Source of the DNA: Paenibacillus sp. W2I17
GTDB taxonomy: Bacteria > Bacillota > Bacilli > Paenibacillales > Paenibacillaceae
Length of the DNA: 64,000 nucleotides
Assembly (NCBI RefSeq): GCF_030815985.1
Contig: NZ_JAUSXM010000001.1
Coordinates: forward strand, 930,001 to 994,000
Direction: 5' to 3'
A program made the position numbers and the translations under genes. The stretch's first letter is position 1. Each line of letters starts with the position of its first letter. The notes below the pieces were generated by a model. It saw nothing but the letters and a program-made list of their open reading frames with translations. It ran no database searches and had not been told where the DNA came from. Below, piece by piece: positions 33,333 to 41,887 of the stretch.

Positions 33333-33658
33333 ACTTTCCGATCAATCCTCCGCTAGAATGGCTAAATTGGTAGAATAACTATACAATATTTTAGCAAATT
33401 TTGTTTTCATTTAATATTACTAAAATTATCCAATCGCACGTCTTCTACTGCTGATCACTTCAATTCCTCCAATGTAAAAAGGCCGATCCATTAAGGAACG
33501 ACTTTGGCTGTTATATGTACAATAATGGCTAATCGTGTGACGCTTTTAAAAAGATTGGCGTCCATACCGTCCGCCCTTACAAAATAAGCTGCCCGTTAAG
33601 GCAGCTGCTTTTTAGTTCAGCAGAATTGACGTTAACAATCCACCGACTAACTTCAAAA
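33333..33658. other. intergenic region with hairpin
   Basis: A 326-bp gap. It contains A/T-rich sequence upstream of the GGDEF gene and the hairpin at 33587-33606. No gene was seen. Confidence 0.5.
33587..33606 (+). terminator. AGCTGCC hairpin with T tract
   Basis: AGCTGCC and GGCAGCT around CGTTAA, then GCTTTTT. It is a CTGCCCGTTA module that forms a rho-independent terminator; its position after the GntR gene (minus strand) suggests it may act in either direction. Confidence 0.5.
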
Positions 33659-34312
33659 TTAAAATTGCCCTGTAACAAGCATGCGTTCTCTGGTTATAGG
33701 AATGAGAGATAACACAACCTCTTGAGCTGCCTTATAATCATTATTGGATAATGCGTGCAGCGTATCCCGATTAATTCCGATTGCACTGTAGTGCTTGATA
33801 TGCGGAGTTCGCTTGAAGCGGACGATGGAGTACATGTAAAGTTTATCCCGAAAGGAGTCAAATGTGTTCAGCATTACGCCATTGTTCAAGGATTCAACGA
33901 TCTCGCGCATGAAAAGAAAATGATGTTCGGTGTATAAGGCATAGTCATTCCTTTTCTCGGCGGTCCGCTGGATCTCAACATGAGCTGCAAGTGATTCAAG
34001 ATTTAAGTAGATCTCTCGGTTCGGGTTTTTCATCATTTCGAAAGAGTAAAAAAGCATGGATTGAATCTGTTCAATCAGATCAAGAAATTCCTTACCGCCT
34101 ACATCCTTGACCAATACACCACGATTTTTGAGAGAAGTCACATAACCTTCTGATTCAAGGCGAGCAATGGCATGACGGATTGGTGTACGGCTCATTTGAT
34201 ACTCCTCCGCCAATTCGTTCTCTGAAAGCAGGGTTTCGGGCATTAATTCACCGCAAACCATTCGCTCACGAAGCATCATGTATGCTGTATCGACAAGCGA
34301 TATTTTGTTCAT
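33659..34312 (-). CDS. GntR family regulator (FCD-type)
   Basis: A regulator of about 217 residues: an N-terminal winged helix (~1-75; SENELAEEYQMSRTPIRHAIARLESEGYV) and an all-helical C-terminal ligand domain of the FadR/FCD class. ATG 34312 is chosen because AAAGGGA lies about nine bases before it; the frame opens earlier at 34378. It is the last gene of the phosphonate-type transporter operon and probably controls it. FCD regulators bind small organic acids or amines, often with a metal; the effector here is unknown. Confidence 0.85.
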   Translation of the reverse strand: MNKISLVDTAYMMLRERMVCGELMPETLLSENELAEEYQMSRTPIRHAIARLESEGYVTSLKNRGVLVKDVGGKEFLDLIEQIQSMLFYSFEMMKNPNREIYLNLESLAAHVEIQRTAEKRNDYALYTEHHFLFMREIVESLNNGVMLNTFDSFRDKLYMYSIVRFKRTPHIKHYSAIGINRDTLHALSNNDYKAAQEVVLSLIPITRERMLVTGQF

Positions 34313-34428
34313 ATCATAATCCCTTTCTCTCATTGATGAGGACTTCATTTGAATTTTAATGCGATCTACACATTTCATCCTATATTACCAGTCTTAGGAG
34401 AAGTTACGCAACCAGACTGAGACAAGAA

Positions 34429-34462
34429 GGAGTCCAACACTGTATCCCAGTTTCTGGACTCC
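34429..34462. terminator. hairpin between phosphatase and GntR genes
   Basis: GGAGTCCA and TGGACTCC pair around an 18-nt loop, with ATTTTTTT on the plus side. It follows the phosphatase stop and may reduce readthrough into the regulator. Confidence 0.55.
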
Positions 34463-34468
34463 ATTTTT

Positions 34469-35473
34469 TTAAACCAGATATTTGTTTTGAAGAGCTGTCC
34501 TTTGCTCTGCACTAATGCCTAGTCCCTCTTTAAGATACTGTTCAAAAGAGCCGTAGTTCTCGTCGATTGCTTCAAGTGCCGCTTGGATAAAGGCCGCTTT
34601 CATCATTTCCGGAATCACTCCCTTAAGTTCAGGCATTTGATCCATGTATTTTTGATAATCCTTGTTGCTTCCGGAGAGGAAGCGCTGCATGAGTCCGTCC
34701 ACCGCGAGATTCGTCAGTTCATAGTCTTCAATAACTACATCTCGCGGCACACCCAAGGTGAGAAGGATCACTGCACATACGACTCCGGTCCGGTCTTTGC
34801 CGGCTGCACAGTGGAACAAGGAGGTATCCCGCTCTTCTTTTAATAGTTCATTTAGGATAAGTGCACATTTGTCCGTATTTAAGATCATCGCTTTGTAGCC
34901 TGCATGCAGATCATGTCCGATCTGCTGCATTTCCTCAGGACTTGCTTCCGCCATAAAGGGAATATTCGTGTTGATCGCATGGCCAATGGCTGGGCTTGGA
35001 CGGCTAGCTACTTCAAAATCACTTCGCAGATCACAAATCCAGTCAATACCGAGCGCAGTGGCCGTATGCAGGTCCTGCTCACTAAGCTCATGCAGATCAG
35101 CAGACCGCAGCAGCATTCCCCATCGAGTCGTACGACCATCTTCTGTGAGATAACCGCCCATATCACGGAAATTAATTACTCCATCGGTGTAAATCATGCG
35201 ATCGTTAATGGTTGATATCGACCCATTCGTGAACTTCACATGATAATAGTTTCGGCCTGGAGACACCGTTCTCGTAAATATTGCTCCTGACGGGTCGATT
35301 TGTACATCAAGCAGTGTGCTGTTGGATTCAATCAATTCCGGTAGAACAGAATGGTAAACTGCCTCCGCCTCCATGTTCTCTTCCATATTCCAGGCTAACG
35401 TAATCCCGTTATTATCGCTATACCTAGCCTGTACCTGAGGGCCTTGTTTCAAAAGTGAATTAGATGTTGACAT
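34469..35473 (-). CDS. tyrosine-phosphatase-fold enzyme (PF13350 type)
   Basis: A 334-residue cytoplasmic protein. A ~90-residue N-terminal domain precedes the catalytic domain with NFRDMGGYLTEDGR, a hallmark of the Tyr_phosphatase_3/LipA-like family, and the P-loop HCAAGKDRTG, about residue 220 with the nucleophile Cys. AGGAGG lies before ATG 35473. The gene is 48 bp after the second permease gene and belongs to the PhnDCEE-type operon. In that setting it most likely hydrolyses an imported phosphate ester rather than phosphotyrosine, since no kinase or phosphonate lyase gene is present; that is inference. Members act on phosphopeptides, phosphoinositides or inositol phosphates. Confidence 0.85.
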   Translation of the reverse strand: MSTSNSLLKQGPQVQARYSDNNGITLAWNMEENMEAEAVYHSVLPELIESNSTLLDVQIDPSGAIFTRTVSPGRNYYHVKFTNGSISTINDRMIYTDGVINFRDMGGYLTEDGRTTRWGMLLRSADLHELSEQDLHTATALGIDWICDLRSDFEVASRPSPAIGHAINTNIPFMAEASPEEMQQIGHDLHAGYKAMILNTDKCALILNELLKEERDTSLFHCAAGKDRTGVVCAVILLTLGVPRDVVIEDYELTNLAVDGLMQRFLSGSNKDYQKYMDQMPELKGVIPEMMKAAFIQAALEAIDENYGSFEQYLKEGLGISAEQRTALQNKYLV

Positions 35474-35520
35474 TGATATTCCTCCTCAAAGTGATATTCA
35501 TCGTTATGAATTTGAATGAA

Positions 35521-36360
35521 TTAGTTTTGACGTGTTTTTAGTTTCATTTTGTATCGGTTTGCCACAAATTCCACGCTGAATACCATGACGAAAACGACCA
35601 ATCCGACAAACAAAGCAGCCGCAAAGTTATAGGATTTCATGGCATGAGTCATCTCATATCCAATACCTCCCGCGCCAACCGCACCGAGTATAGTGGATTC
35701 GGCAATACCGCCTTCCAGCTGCAGCACGCACCAGGCAATAAAGGCTGTCTTCACGGTAGGCAAAATACCTTGCATGACAATCTGCAGCCAGCTGGCACCC
35801 GTAGACTGCATCGCTTCGAGTACCCCCTTGTCGATTTCCTCCAGTGACTGGGCAAATACTTTGACAAGCATGCCTGCCGCAGAGACGGCAATCGCAAGCA
35901 CGCCGGGAAGCGGTCCAAGACCAACGGATACGATAAAAATCAGGGCCCACACGATCGTAGGAATCGCACGAAGCAAGGAAGCCGCGCTTCGAATGATCCA
36001 GGCAACGAACGGATGAGGTGTCAAATTGCTAGCAGCCAAAAAGGAGAGAAAGAACGCCACGACAATCCCCAGCACTGAGCCAAGAATGGCAACTTGCAAT
36101 GATTCTACAGCAGCGAGCAGGACATGGCGCCAGGCCGAGAAATCAGGTGGAAACATGGTTCCCATGTAACCGCCGAGTTTCGTAAAGCCTTGGGCCATCT
36201 TAGAATAGTCGAACTGCAGCTGAACGAGACTGAATACAAAAAGCACAGCAATAAGCGGCAGACCGATCACGGACAGCTTGTTTCTTTTCGGCTTGGGTGG
36301 CTCTGGTATGGAAGTATACAGCGTAAAAGATGGCTTCGCTTCGTTCATTCGCATACTCAT
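35521..36360 (-). CDS. phnE: PhnE-type ABC transporter permease, second copy
   Basis: A 279-residue permease. After a ~40-residue cytoplasmic tail, six helices follow, with the EAA-like loop EEIDKGVLEAMQSTGASWLQ. It is family PhnE, which imports phosphonates, phosphite or related anions. ATG 36360 overlaps the stop of the first permease gene (ATGA), which fixes the start; the open frame extends upstream without reason. It forms the channel with the first permease or as a homodimer. Duplicated phnE is common in Bacillota. Confidence 0.9.
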   Translation of the reverse strand: MSMRMNEAKPSFTLYTSIPEPPKPKRNKLSVIGLPLIAVLFVFSLVQLQFDYSKMAQGFTKLGGYMGTMFPPDFSAWRHVLLAAVESLQVAILGSVLGIVVAFFLSFLAASNLTPHPFVAWIIRSAASLLRAIPTIVWALIFIVSVGLGPLPGVLAIAVSAAGMLVKVFAQSLEEIDKGVLEAMQSTGASWLQIVMQGILPTVKTAFIAWCVLQLEGGIAESTILGAVGAGGIGYEMTHAMKSYNFAAALFVGLVVFVMVFSVEFVANRYKMKLKTRQN

Positions 36361-37149
36361 ATGATTCGCTCCCTTACGCGATTGGTGATCATTTCCACAA
36401 CAAGAACGATAACAAGCACAAGTAGCACGGCCATGCTGGCTTCCTGATACTGAAACAACTTCAATTTGGATTGCAAAATAAATCCGAGACCACCGCCTCC
36501 AACCATACCTACAATTGTAGAAGCGCGTACGTTGATTTCGAAGTTGTACAAGCTCCAACCGATAAACCCGGGTAAGAATTGTGGAAACACGGCTTGGGAC
36601 AACACTTGTAAATAACTCCCGCCAGCAGCTCGAACCGCTTCTACCTGTCCCATGTCAATTTCTTCAAGCACCTCGGCAAAGGAACGAGTCAACATACCAA
36701 TGGAGATCAGGATCAGCGACATCGTACCGACTACAGCCCCCAGTCCAAACGCTGCAACAAGCAGAATCGTCCAGATAATTACCGGAATGTTACGAAACAG
36801 TGATGTAGCCGCACGAACAAATACCTGAAGGTAAGGGTGAGGGCTTGTCGTGGCTGCTGCTAAAAAGGATAACATTCCTGCTACAACCGACCCGATGACC
36901 ATCGCCACCACACTCATATAAAGGGTCTGCATGGCAGGTTCAATGAACTGGGAAAGTGAAGATAAATCAGGTGGAAGAAAATCAAAAAAGATAAATCGGA
37001 AGCTCTCTCCTACCCCTGCGAACAAAGCTCCAAATGAAAACTCTGCGCCGATGGAAGACCAGATGATGAGAGCCAACAGCACGATAAAAAAACAATATCG
37101 TCTGTGTGCGTTTCATTTTTCGGGCAGATTGTAACTGAGCCGCATTCAT
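36357..37149 (-). pseudogene. phnE: PhnE-type permease, first copy, with frameshift in a T7 run
   Basis: From 37082 downward a 241-residue PhnE permease is open, starting with a non-standard GTG and no ribosome site. The natural start is ATG 37149, four bases after the phnC stop and preceded by AAGGAG; it reads MNAAQLQSARKMKRTQTILF and then runs out of frame. The two frames join at a run of seven T's (37092-37086); one T fewer gives a continuous ~263-residue protein. So this is a +1 homopolymer change: a real pseudogene, a sequencing error or a slippage site. Loop EEIDMGQVEAVRAAGGSYLQ and the membrane helices are intact. It overlaps the next gene by 4 bp. Confidence 0.75.
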
Positions 37150-37150
37150 G

Positions 37151-37918
37151 TCAGGCTGTCTCCTTCACTTTGGGATTGGTCTGGTTGTATATGAGCCGGA
37201 TCATATCTTCCGTCAGTTCATCAGGTGTCCCGTCAAATACCTTGGACCCTTTATGGATACCGATGATACGGGTTGCGTATTTCTTCGCGATATCTACCTG
37301 ATGCAGATTGCACAGGCAGGCAATGCCTTCCTCTTTGCAAATCGTATACAAGTAATGCATAATCGTCTCTGAGGAAGCAGGGTCGAGACTGGCTATGGGT
37401 TCATCTGCCAATATCAAATCCGGCTTTTGAGAAAGTGCACGTGCAATACCCACTCTCTGCTGCTGACCTCCACTGAGTTCATCTGCCCTCTTATACATCT
37501 GTTCATGTAAACCAACACGGTGAAGCATAAACTTGGCGGCTTCTGTATCTGCTTTTGAGTAAAGACCCAGTGCCCCTTTCAGCGGATTCATGTAGCCTAA
37601 TCGTCCATGCAGCACGTTATTAAGAACGGACACGCGGGTGACCAGGTTATAACCCTGAAAGATCATGCCCATATGACGGCGGAGTTCACGGAGCTTTTTA
37701 CCCTTGATGCCCATAGTTTCACTGCCTTTAAACTGAATCTTTCCGTTTGTCGGCTCGATCATTCGGTTCAGGCTACGTAACAAGGTGCTCTTCCCGGCTC
37801 CGCTCGGTCCAATGACGACAACGAACTCTCCAGCATTAACTGTTAAGTTCAAGTTATCAAGAGCTTTTGTTCCGTCGGAATATACCTTGGACAACCCGTC
37901 CACCTGTAAAAGTGTCAT
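37151..37918 (-). CDS. phnC: phosphonate-type ABC transporter ATP-binding protein
   Basis: A 255-residue importer ATPase. Walker A is GPSGAGKST, the Q-loop is in MIFQGYNLV, the signature is LSGGQQQRVGIARAL and Walker B is LILADEPIASLDP. The PhnC family fits by length and by its neighbours PhnD and PhnE. The stop lies just before the ATG of the first permease gene, with its ribosome site inside the phnC tail. It powers uptake of a phosphonate, phosphite or phosphate ester. Confidence 0.92.
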   Translation of the reverse strand: MTLLQVDGLSKVYSDGTKALDNLNLTVNAGEFVVVIGPSGAGKSTLLRSLNRMIEPTNGKIQFKGSETMGIKGKKLRELRRHMGMIFQGYNLVTRVSVLNNVLHGRLGYMNPLKGALGLYSKADTEAAKFMLHRVGLHEQMYKRADELSGGQQQRVGIARALSQKPDLILADEPIASLDPASSETIMHYLYTICKEEGIACLCNLHQVDIAKKYATRIIGIHKGSKVFDGTPDELTEDMIRLIYNQTNPKVKETA

Positions 37919-37948
37919 TTTAATTTCTCCTCCTCTCGAGTTTGAATC

Positions 37949-38869
37949 CTACTTCTTCAGCAGTTCTTCAGGGGACATATCCAGTGCTTTGGCGACTTCC
38001 CGGATTGGATCAAAGTCACTGTCACTGCCTTCTACAAAACGGGCTGCGCCGACACTTTCCAGGAATTTAGGATTTTTCGTATCGTAATCCAGCATAAGAT
38101 CACGCAGCTGTGTAACCAGTTCCTCTGGCAAGTCTTGACGATAAAGCAGTGGAGCCCCACCGACGATCGGATCGGATTCGGCAATCACGCGGAAATCCTC
38201 CTCTTTAATAAGTCCTGATTCTGCCATCATCGGCACCATGAGACTTGACGTCCCAATCCCATCTGCATTACCGTTTGCCAGTGCAAGCAGTGATTTGTCA
38301 TGTCCACCGGAGAACGCTACACTGCCGAAAAAGGAATCCAGTTCCTTATTGGAAAGACCTAGCTCTTTCATTAATGTGGCACGTGGGTACAGATTGCCTG
38401 ATGTTGATGCCGGATCGGCAAACAAAAAATCTTTTCCTTTTAGGTCCTGTACACTTTGATATGGAGAGTCCTTACGAACAAGGATGACCGTATTCGATTG
38501 TTGATCACTTTCGGAACGGACAAGCAGTTTCGCATTGGCTCTTTCCGTAGCGATGATGTAACCAAACGGCCCGATCAGTCCAACTTCAATTTTGCCTGCA
38601 CGCAGGGCTTCGATAACCATGTTATAATCTTCAGCTACAAAAATTTCCGCAGGAATGCCTGTTGCTTCAGTAATGTCTGTTGCAAGCTGTTCCTGAGAAC
38701 GGTTCATCTCGCCCTCTTCGCTTGGCATAATACCGATTCGGATTACTTCTGGCATTCCGCCTTCACTGGAGCTTGAACTTGCTGATGCCCCGCATCCAGA
38801 CAGGATGACAAGCATAAATACAAGCGAGAGGATCAAGCTTTGATAACCGTTACGTTTACTATTTTTCAC
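37949..38869 (-). CDS. phnD: phosphonate-type substrate-binding lipoprotein
   Basis: A 306-residue periplasmic-binding-protein-like lipoprotein: lipobox ILSGCGAS (Cys ~26), a Ser-rich linker, then a PhnD fold with IGIMPSEEGE and EALRAGKIEVGLIGPFGYI and SASTSGNLYPR-type anion-binding loops. GTG 38869 is preceded by GGAGGG. It is the first gene of a six-gene operon (binding protein, ATPase, two permeases, phosphatase, GntR). PhnD-family receptors bind phosphonates, phosphite or hypophosphite; specificity cannot be read from sequence alone. Confidence 0.92.
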   Translation of the reverse strand: MKNSKRNGYQSLILSLVFMLVILSGCGASASSSSSEGGMPEVIRIGIMPSEEGEMNRSQEQLATDITEATGIPAEIFVAEDYNMVIEALRAGKIEVGLIGPFGYIIATERANAKLLVRSESDQQSNTVILVRKDSPYQSVQDLKGKDFLFADPASTSGNLYPRATLMKELGLSNKELDSFFGSVAFSGGHDKSLLALANGNADGIGTSSLMVPMMAESGLIKEEDFRVIAESDPIVGGAPLLYRQDLPEELVTQLRDLMLDYDTKNPKFLESVGAARFVEGSDSDFDPIREVAKALDMSPEELLKK

Positions 38870-39011
38870 AATGTATACCCTCCTGAAATTTGGTTGCTAC
38901 CATACCGGATTCTCTGGTACACAAGTAGGATACAAGTTGAATGTAAGAAGAATGATTTGGTAAATCACCGAATTTGTAAAACATTTATCGGACTATGTTT
39001 TGTCAATTTCG

Positions 39012-39124
39012 GCAATCGGTAAAAGTTCTTCTTCTTAGCTCGGGACACGAAACTTGTATCGATAAACAAAAAAAGCCGCTAATATAGCGACTTTCAATGG
39101 GAATATGTTCTTGTTCTTCGACAA
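39012..39124 (-). repeat. dispersed repeat cassette (degenerate A, B, core)
   Basis: Degenerate module A (39012-39065; AATCGGTAAAAGTTCTT... GTATCGAT), module B hairpin GCCGCTA/TAGCGAC at 39075-39091 with a run of A's (T tract on minus), and core CAATGGGAATATGTTCTTGT (39096-39115) ending TTCGACA. It lies directly after the broken gene at 39141. Confidence 0.6.
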
Positions 39125-39140
39125 TTGTCGTGTTACTAAT

Positions 39141-39422
39141 TTAGTAGCCGCTGGCCCAAACCATGATTTCGGCCTGTTCCGGAATTTGCTCTATCTTATC
39201 TAAGAGCTCATTGTATTCTTCTTCGAACTCGGTATAAGCGTCGATTGCTCACGCAATATTGTTACGGAACCAATTGCTGCGTGCCATACGACCTTCCAGC
39301 GAGTCCAGACCGGTGATTGGACCAATAGCGTAATTCTCCCGTAACGTTATCAACTTGTGTGTTTCCGTACAGTCAAGACTATCTGATGCCTTTTTAATCG
39401 CTAAAATATCTTTCAATTCCAT
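39141..39422 (-). pseudogene. small hypothetical gene broken by an in-frame TGA
   Basis: MELKDILAIKKASDSLDCTE begins at ATG 39422 after GAGGTG. It runs to TGA 39251-39249, and the same frame then continues for 35 codons (AIDAYTEFEEEYNELLDKIE, ending VWASGY) to TAA 39143-39141. The join is protein-like on both sides, so one substitution (for instance TGG or CGA to TGA) probably killed a ~93-residue gene. The family is unknown. A selenocysteine reading is unlikely; no insertion element is recognisable. Confidence 0.6.
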
Positions 39423-39515
39423 TTCATTACACCTCATTGGCTCTCCATGACTATTTAATGAAACAGATTTAATTCGAATTCGTAATATATAAAAAGTAAT
39501 TTGGAGGTACTACCT

Positions 39516-39674
39516 ATGAACAAGAAATCTCTCACAACAGGTGTATCTTTAGGATCGGTCTTTGGCGTCATTTTTTTCATGGCGCTTGATAGTATTCCAT
39601 TGGGCATTAGTTTTGGGGTTCTTTTTGGAATTGTCTTCTATCTTGCTACTAAATCAAAGAAAGAAAACTCCTGA
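39516..39674 (+). CDS. small two-helix membrane protein
   Basis: A 52-residue protein, with GGAGGT at 39503-39508 seven bases before ATG 39516. Two hydrophobic segments (about residues 8-23 and 27-44; VSLGSVFGVIFFMAL and LGISFGVLFGIVFYLA) flank an Asp-Ser-Ile-Pro turn, and a basic C-terminal tail KSKKENS follows. The pattern suits an integral membrane peptide. The family is not known to me. It stands alone, between the broken gene and the drug-exporter operon. Confidence 0.7.
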   Translation: MNKKSLTTGVSLGSVFGVIFFMALDSIPLGISFGVLFGIVFYLATKSKKENS

Positions 39675-39713
39675 TCTCGGTACAAGTTCTTGTCCTTGGC
39701 TCGGAACACGAAG
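39674..39713. repeat. dispersed repeat, module A only
   Basis: TCGGTACAAGTTCTTGTCCT followed by TGGCTCGGAACACGAAG: a left arm and loop of module A with a decayed right arm, immediately after the small membrane protein gene. Confidence 0.5.
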
Positions 39714-39980
39714 TTATATAGAAGAAACACAAAACGGCATCCACGATTTGACACCAGCTTCAATAAAAAAAGAACAAACTACCCAAGGCAATTTGCTCTT
39801 TATTATCTTTCAAGCTACTTACTTCTATTTAAAAGGAGTAATAGAACATTCCTTCACTGAGACGTCCTTGATCCAAACGAGCAGAATTGGTAAAGCTGTC
39901 GTATAGCGTGTTTATAATGTGGATGGTGTCTTTTATCGTTATTCTGTTGGTCCTATCTTTGATTATAATGCATACAACCA
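39675..39980. other. intergenic region with partial repeat and possible small ORF
   Basis: A 306-bp gap with a module A fragment. An open frame on the minus strand, 39829-39981, is noted separately. Confidence 0.4.
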
Positions 39981-39981
39981 T
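39829..39981 (-). CDS. possible small ORF coupled to the DrrB-type permease
   Basis: ATG 39981 overlaps the permease TAA as TAATG, the same junction as between the ATPase and permease genes, with AAAGG twelve bases upstream. The 50-residue product (MVVCIIIKDRTNRITIKDTI, then NTLYDSFTNSARLDQGRLSE) looks protein-like but matches no family I know. It may be a remnant. Confidence 0.3.
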   Translation of the reverse strand: MVVCIIIKDRTNRITIKDTIHIINTLYDSFTNSARLDQGRLSEGMFYYSF

Positions 39982-40751
39982 TAAGCTGCATTGCCTTTGT
40001 ATGCACGCACCGCAAAGATATAAGCCACGAATATAATCCCGACGCACCACGATAAAGCGGTCCATATGTCATTCCCAACTGGCTGTTCTGACAGCAGGGC
40101 GCGAATAACTTCAACAATCGAGGTCACCGGCTGATTTTCAGCAAAGATCCGAACAACTTTCGGCATCGACTCGGTCGGGACAAACGCCGAGCTGATGAAC
40201 GGCAGGAAGATTAGAGGATAGGAAAAAGCGCTTGCACCTTCTATCGTTTTTGCGGACAGTCCCGCAATGGCTGCGATCCAAGTCAGAGCCAGCGTAAACA
40301 GCACGAGTATACCTGCTACGGCAAACCAAGATAGCACCCCCGCCGAGGAGCGAAATCCCATAATGAGCGCTACGAGAATGATGACCACAATAGAAATAAC
40401 GTTGGATACTACCGAGGTTAGCACATGCCCCCACAGCACAGTGGAACGCGCAATCGGCATGGAGTGGAACCGCTCGATGATGCCCCGTTGCTTATCCATA
40501 AACAGACGATAAGCAACGTAAGCCACCCCGCTCGCAATAGCCATGAGCAGTATGCCAGGCAACAGGTAGTTCACATAGTTTTCCGTACCGGTTTCGATTG
40601 CGCCACCAAGCACATAGACGAACAGCAGCATCATTGCAATCGGAGTGATACAGACCGTGAGGATGGTATCCATACTGCGGAAAATATGGCGCATGGAACG
40701 ACCAAGCATAACGCTCATATCGCTGAAGAAATGTTTTATTGTTGTCTCCAT
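39981..40751 (-). CDS. ABC-2 type drug-exporter permease (DrrB type)
   Basis: A 256-residue membrane protein of six helices with the ABC-2 signature (YPLIFLPFISSAFVPTESMP, then VRIFAENQPVTSIVEVIRAL), typical of daunorubicin-resistance DrrB permeases. ATG 40751 overlaps the TAA of the ATPase gene by one base, fixing the start. It makes an efflux pump with the ATPase. The substrate may be a hydrophobic drug. Confidence 0.9.
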   Translation of the reverse strand: METTIKHFFSDMSVMLGRSMRHIFRSMDTILTVCITPIAMMLLFVYVLGGAIETGTENYVNYLLPGILLMAIASGVAYVAYRLFMDKQRGIIERFHSMPIARSTVLWGHVLTSVVSNVISIVVIILVALIMGFRSSAGVLSWFAVAGILVLFTLALTWIAAIAGLSAKTIEGASAFSYPLIFLPFISSAFVPTESMPKVVRIFAENQPVTSIVEVIRALLSEQPVGNDIWTALSWCVGIIFVAYIFAVRAYKGNAA

Positions 40752-41509
40752 TAAAGGGCCTCCTTTTTACCGATGATTGCGAGGAATATTTCCTCTAAAG
40801 TTGGCTGTTTTTCAACATACTCTACCTTTGGGGATGGAAATAGCCTTTTTAGTTCCGTGAGCGTGCCGCCTGCGATAATCCTGCCCTCGTGCAGAATAGA
40901 TATTTGGTCGGCAAGCTGCTCGGCTTCCTCTAAATACTGTGTGGTCAAAAATACCGTCGTGCCGCTGTCTGACAGTTCCTTTACAATCTTCCATACTTCG
41001 ATACGTGCCTCTGGGTCAAGCCCAGTGGTTGGCTCGTCGAGGAAAATGATCTGCGGTTTACCCACAAGGCTCAAGGCGATGTCAAGCCTACGGCGCATTC
41101 CACCCGAATACGTAGATGGCTTACGATTGGCGGCGTCGGTTAAGCCGAAACGTCTCAGCAAATCGTCCACAACTTGATGCGGATGATCCAGATGCCGCAG
41201 CTTGGCAATCATGATCAGATTTTCCCGTCCGGTCAATATCTCGTCTACAGCGGCAAATTGCCCGGTCAGACTGATCACTTGTCGCACATTTTTGGGTTTT
41301 GACACAACGTCAAATCCGTTTACGGTGGCGGTGCCTCCATCTGGTTTGAGCAATGTGGTGAGGATTCTAATAATCGTCGTTTTGCCTGCGCCGTTAGAGC
41401 CAAGCAGGGCGAATATTTCACCTTGCCTCACTTTAAAATCGACACCCTTAAGGACTTCTGTGTCTTTGAATGACTTTCGCAGACCCTTCACTTCAATTGT
41501 GTTTTCCAT
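40751..41509 (-). CDS. drug-exporter ATP-binding protein (DrrA type)
   Basis: A 252-residue ABC ATPase with Walker A GSNGAGKTT, signature YSGGMRRRLDIALSLVG, Walker B IIFLDEPTTGLDPEAR and the C-terminal PTLEEIFLAI of the DrrA group. It is coupled to the permease gene. The four upstream genes (PadR, two DUF1048 proteins) form one operon with it; drug-type efflux under PadR control is the usual arrangement in Bacillota. Confidence 0.92.
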   Translation of the reverse strand: MENTIEVKGLRKSFKDTEVLKGVDFKVRQGEIFALLGSNGAGKTTIIRILTTLLKPDGGTATVNGFDVVSKPKNVRQVISLTGQFAAVDEILTGRENLIMIAKLRHLDHPHQVVDDLLRRFGLTDAANRKPSTYSGGMRRRLDIALSLVGKPQIIFLDEPTTGLDPEARIEVWKIVKELSDSGTTVFLTTQYLEEAEQLADQISILHEGRIIAGGTLTELKRLFPSPKVEYVEKQPTLEEIFLAIIGKKEAL

Positions 41510-41524
41510 CCCAAAGGCCTCCCT

Positions 41525-41875
41525 TTACTTTGTTCTATCCGTGACCTTTTTCATGGCCTTTCTAACTTCTTGGTCAATAGATTCTTGATAAATGTCCGCA
41601 TAAGTTTTGGAATCTTTGATTAGATCATCGCAAAAAGCCGCTACATCACTGCCCGTAACTTCGAGCACGCTTTTCCTCGAGACAGCGCCCTCTTCAAAAA
41701 GATCAACAATTCCCGAGAGCAACCCCGTCCCGCTAGTTAGCTCAACAGGGCCGACCTTAAAGAGATATTTTTGAATCTCTTTATAAACAATCTGATAATC
41801 TTGCGGGAGTCCTTTGACACGCGCCACATGCGCTCTCCACTCTTTTTTTCCTTCGATAATATCTCGGATTTTCAA
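41525..41875 (-). CDS. DUF1048 domain-containing protein, copy 2
   Basis: A 116-residue helical protein with DUF1048 features: KEWRAHVARVKGLPQDY, then the VDLFEEGAVSRKSVLEVTG and D-V-A-A-F-C-D-D-L motifs. It is 15 bp upstream of the ATPase gene. DUF1048 proteins accompany PadR and DrrAB in many Bacillota; their role is not established. It resembles copy 1 at 41888 in length and key motifs. Confidence 0.85.
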   Translation of the reverse strand: MKIRDIIEGKKEWRAHVARVKGLPQDYQIVYKEIQKYLFKVGPVELTSGTGLLSGIVDLFEEGAVSRKSVLEVTGSDVAAFCDDLIKDSKTYADIYQESIDQEVRKAMKKVTDRTK

Positions 41876-41887
41876 TATATTCTCCTC

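Noticed and set aside
36858..37082. GTG 37082 as the real start of the first PhnE permease
   Set aside because: It lacks a ribosome site and would cut off most of the first hydrophobic segment; the in-phase N-terminus lies in the other frame from ATG 37149.
39249..39251. TGA as selenocysteine codon
   Set aside because: No SECIS-type hairpin was seen right after it, no neighbouring selenoprotein genes, and the flanking residues do not resemble a redox motif.
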